51,219 nucleotides of DNA, from positions 1 to 51,219 of the IMG/VR virus record IMGVR_UViG_3300019871_000003; one strand, 5' to 3'. The translations under genes and the position numbers were made by a program. The notes under the pieces were generated by a model. That model ran no database searches. It saw only the letters and a program-made list of their open reading frames with translations, and was not told the origin of the DNA. This stretch comes from a virus. Position 1 is the first letter of the stretch, and every line of letters starts with the position of its first letter. Positions 49,003 through 51,219 of the stretch are shown piece after piece.

Positions 49003-49593
49003 ATGGAAAAATCTCAATCTATTACAAATATCGCCAAAGCACTGATCAAGTTTCAGGGCAATGTCGATAAAATTAAGAAGGATAGTAATAATCCTTTCTT
49101 TAAATCAAAATACGCGAGCCTTTCAACTATACAGGACGAAATACAACTGCCGCTTGCTGAAAGTGGGTTAATATATACACAGCACCCTGAAAGTAATGAT
49201 AGCTTAACTACGCTACTTATTCACGGTGAAAGCGGGGAGTTCTTTCAATCGACTTATGATATGCACCCCTCTAAATCAGATCCGCAATCTTTAGGCTCAG
49301 CCATTACTTATGCCAAGCGTTATGCATTGGTTGCAATACTGGGGTTAAATATTGACGATGATGATGACGGTAACCATGCAAGCGGTAAATCCGAAAGCAA
49401 GCCAGAAGCTAAGAACGAAGCTCAGGCAGATACCCGCGAATGGCTTAATCCAAAAACTGATAACTGGACAAAGGCTATTGAATTTTTACAAAGTGAAGGC
49501 GGTTCACTGGCTAAGATCGAAAAGAAGTACAAACTATCTAAAGTAAATAAAGAACTATTAATTGAACAAGCGCAGGAGGCTTTAACAGCATGA
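49003..49593 (+). CDS. ERF-family single-strand annealing protein
   Basis: 196 residues. The ERF signature is clear: N-P-F-F-K-S-K-Y-A-S-L-S-T-I (30-43), then M-H-P-S-K-S-D-P-Q-S-L-G-S-A-I-T-Y-A-K-R-Y, and the acidic D-D-D-D-D-G-N. It anneals complementary single strands, replacing RecA in phage recombination and genome circularisation. A Ser/Glu-rich linker and a short C-terminal domain follow. It overlaps the next gene by ATGA. An annealing protein beside a tandem-repeat gene may matter for repeat-number change. Confidence 0.9.
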   Translation: MEKSQSITNIAKALIKFQGNVDKIKKDSNNPFFKSKYASLSTIQDEIQLPLAESGLIYTQHPESNDSLTTLLIHGESGEFFQSTYDMHPSKSDPQSLGSAITYAKRYALVAILGLNIDDDDDGNHASGKSESKPEAKNEAQADTREWLNPKTDNWTKAIEFLQSEGGSLAKIEKKYKLSKVNKELLIEQAQEALTA

Positions 49594-50108
49594 GTAAATA
49601 TTTAGCAATGGATATGGCTGAACAAGAAACAGCCAGCCACGAAACAGGTTTAAGCCTGGAGCTACAGGACTGGAAAGGCTTAAATAAAGCCTCTATAAAA
49701 GAAAAGGTTGATGCAGTAGTAACAACCATTCAGGAAGGCTGGGTTGATCCTGTAGAGGCTTTAATCTTCGCCAAAAAAGGAGTTGAATTATTTGGCTCAC
49801 TTGAAAAGAATGTACGCGAACTGGCTGAGGCCAAAGGCGTAGGCAAAGCAGGACTAGAGCAATTCAATGTCAAAGTAAGCGAGGCTATGACCGGTGTAAA
49901 ATTTGATTACTCAGGATGTGGTGATTTAACGCTGGACACTTTAACTAAGCAAGCTTCAGAACTTGACGCGCAAATCAAGTCGCGCCAAAAGTTTTTGCAA
50001 ACGGTAACGAGTAAGCAGATCACAGGCGATAGTAACACGGGTGAAGCATGGGAGGTTGTTGCACCTATCAAGTCTGGTAAATTAGGTTTAAAGTGTGAGG
50101 TACAATAA
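49590..50108 (+). CDS. Recombination-module protein, unknown
   Basis: 172 residues, coupled to ERF by ATGA. Helical, with coiled-coil features near 120-140 (L-T-K-Q-A-S-E-L-D-A-Q-I-K-S-R-Q). Position suggests a helper of the annealing protein or a nuclease inhibitor; no motif recognised. Confidence 0.6.
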   Translation: MSKYLAMDMAEQETASHETGLSLELQDWKGLNKASIKEKVDAVVTTIQEGWVDPVEALIFAKKGVELFGSLEKNVRELAEAKGVGKAGLEQFNVKVSEAMTGVKFDYSGCGDLTLDTLTKQASELDAQIKSRQKFLQTVTSKQITGDSNTGEAWEVVAPIKSGKLGLKCEVQ

Positions 50109-50110
50109 CC

Positions 50111-50491
50111 ATGGATAGCACACAAGAAAACTTAATAGCCATCTGTGATCAAATCGGCAATGCCCTGGCCCTGCCGATAGACCAAAGTAACCCGGCTGAG
50201 ATACTTGGGAAGTTAAACGACCTTACTAACCTGTTATCAACTTCAAGCCATGCAGTGGCCCTATCTCAGCAGATATACGCTAATAAGATAATGACCTTGA
50301 CAGAAGATAGTCAGTATTTAAAACTATCGGCTACGGACAAGAAAAACATCTTTGCGGGCCGGGCTAAACAAGAGGGCTATTATGTTGACTTGTGCGAAAG
50401 GCAATCAAGATCCATTTCTCACGCTATAGACGCTTTAAGGTCAATGCTGAGTTATTTAAAATCTGAAATGCAATATCTACCAACTAATTAA
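50111..50491 (+). CDS. Recombination-module helical protein
   Basis: 126 residues, two bases after the previous gene. Helical, with C-E-R-Q-S-R-S-I-S-H-A-I-D-A-L near the end. No family recognised. Confidence 0.55.
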   Translation: MDSTQENLIAICDQIGNALALPIDQSNPAEILGKLNDLTNLLSTSSHAVALSQQIYANKIMTLTEDSQYLKLSATDKKNIFAGRAKQEGYYVDLCERQSRSISHAIDALRSMLSYLKSEMQYLPTN

Positions 50492-50529
50492 TGCGTGGTA
50501 AGATTCCAGGCTTATTATAAAGCATAATC

Positions 50530-50655
50530 ATGGAAAATCAGAAAGCGAAAGTTTTAACAAAATGCCCGGTCTGTGATGGCGAATTGAAAATATTAGCCGA
50601 TAACTGGCTGAAATGCAAGTCTTGTAAATCTAAATACAAGTTAGGCGCTAAATAA
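50530..50655 (+). CDS. 41-residue zinc-ribbon protein
   Basis: C-P-V-C (12-15) and C-K-S-C (29-32) form a complete four-Cys zinc ribbon. Lys-rich. Small zinc ribbons of this type are common in phage early regions and may bind nucleic acid or a host polymerase. Confidence 0.65.
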   Translation: MENQKAKVLTKCPVCDGELKILADNWLKCKSCKSKYKLGAK

Positions 50656-50687
50656 AGCATAACCATAAACCAATTAAACACAATAAA

Positions 50688-51219
50688 ATGTCCAAGAAAA
50701 AACCTCAGCCTGAACAACAGGAAGTAATACATGGCTTTAAGGGCTATGATAAAGATTTAAAATGCAGGGATCATCAATACGAAACAGGGAAAGATTATGA
50801 ACTAGATGGAGATATAAAAGCCTGTGAACGCGGATTTCATTTTTGTGAGCATCCTTTAGATGTGTTCAGTTACTATCCGCCTTCAGGTAATAGATTCACA
50901 ACAGTTCAAGGATCGGGAAAAATTTCTAAACATGACTACGATACAAAAGTTGCTTGCTCAAAAATTCATATAGGCGCAGAAATTACTCTTGAAAGCTTGA
51001 CAAAAGCTGCCGTTAAGTTTGTTTTCGACCGTGCTAAATGGTCAAAAGAGCCACAATTTTATGTTACTGGCGACAATGAAGCTGCAACGGCATCCGGTTA
51101 TCAAGGCGCTGCAACGGCATCCGGTAACAGAGGCGCTGCAACGGCATCCGGTTATCAAGGCGCTGCAACGGCATCCGGTTATCAAGGCGCTGCAACGGCA
51201 TCCGGTAACAGAGGCGCTG
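50688..51219 (+). CDS. N-terminal part of the DUF7666-like repeat protein (partial)
   Basis: 177 full codons in the window, cut by its end inside the repeat. N-terminal domain (about 12-130): H-G-F-K-G-Y-D-K-D-L, then A-C-E-R-G-F-H-F-C-E-H-P-L-D-V-F-S-Y-Y, a pattern I recall from DUF7666 proteins, then V-A-C-S-K-I-H-I-G-A. From 133 the nonapeptide repeats begin. The remainder is 2-622. If the last two and first two bases (TG) are the same, the frame joins to a 383-residue protein with 21 repeats. True copy number cannot be fixed from an assembly broken inside the array. Confidence 0.85.
   Translation, partial: MSKKKPQPEQQEVIHGFKGYDKDLKCRDHQYETGKDYELDGDIKACERGFHFCEHPLDVFSYYPPSGNRFTTVQGSGKISKHDYDTKVACSKIHIGAEITLESLTKAAVKFVFDRAKWSKEPQFYVTGDNEAATASGYQGAATASGNRGAATASGYQGAATASGYQGAATASGNRGA
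51084..51218 (+). repeat. 27-bp tandem repeat, five copies at the right end
   Basis: Five units with variable pairs Tyr-Gln, Asn-Arg, Tyr-Gln, Tyr-Gln, Asn-Arg. The order of variants does not line up with that of the left end beyond three units, so the two ends are not simply the same stretch read twice. Confidence 0.95.

Noticed and set aside
1-51219. Diversity-generating retroelement behind the repeats or fibres
   Set aside because: No reverse transcriptase and no adenine-directed template/variable repeat pair was seen.

Overview
The window looks like the complete genome of a temperate tailed phage (siphovirus type) of a Bacteroidota host, opened inside a tandem repeat. Three things point to Bacteroidota: promoters that fit the TTG-N19/20-TAnnTTTG pattern, exported proteins whose signal peptides end in Ala-Gln, and many small genes of types common in Bacteroidota phages. 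A Sphingobacteriales host (Pedobacter/Mucilaginibacter-like) is my guess, not a demonstration. The first and last genes are the two halves of one gene (50688 to the end, then 2-622). An intact attP with arm sites on both sides of a tRNA-3'-end core lies inside the window, so the molecule is the circular or virion form, not an integrated prophage.

Layout. (1) 0.7-8 kb, rightward: a MazG-like gene, two adenine/N4-type DNA methyltransferases, two HNH proteins, a DUF1376-type replication protein with a partner, and a C5 cytosine methyltransferase that carries a second long reading frame inside it. (2) 8-18 kb: about 30 small accessory genes, mostly rightward and translationally coupled. They include a leftward ribbon-helix-helix repressor with a palindromic operator, three DUF551-type proteins, a phage SPFH/Band-7 protein, an XRE regulator, a HhH-GPD DNA glycosylase, a DUF4326 protein and a DUF559/Vsr-like nuclease. 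(3) 18-29 kb: terminase small and large subunits, portal, scaffold candidate, major capsid protein, connector and tail-tube candidates. (4) 29-41 kb: tape measure, baseplate/tail-tip proteins, and receptor-binding candidates, two of them with signal peptides. (5) 40.7-43.2 kb: lysis region with an M15 endopeptidase and several small membrane proteins. (6) 43.2-47.2 kb: AT-rich DNA, a strongly structured putative leader RNA, a RadC-like JAB protein, then leftward integrase, HTH protein, lipoprotein and S24 (CI-type) repressor. (7) 47.2 kb to the end, rightward from a strong early promoter: small early genes, an ERF annealing protein and helpers, and the repeat gene that crosses the ends.

Regulation. 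The S24 repressor faces the early promoter at 47161-47190 across an inverted-repeat operator; this promoter probably drives the ERF region and, through the circle, the 0-18 kb block. A dispersed element made of three half-sites (palindrome GTMAACTRYAGTTKAC plus a third arm 9 bases on) occurs five times, in front of the terminase, capsid, tail and lysis units. Two copies overlap the -33 box of Bacteroidota-type promoters. I read it as a late-gene control site.

Most notable: the five-copy late-control element; the ~150-base structured RNA before the RadC-like gene; the overprinted frame inside the cytosine methyltransferase; the phage SPFH protein; the hypervariable 27-bp repeat gene at the ends; exported virion-type proteins; and several genes under 60 codons, two of them antisense.
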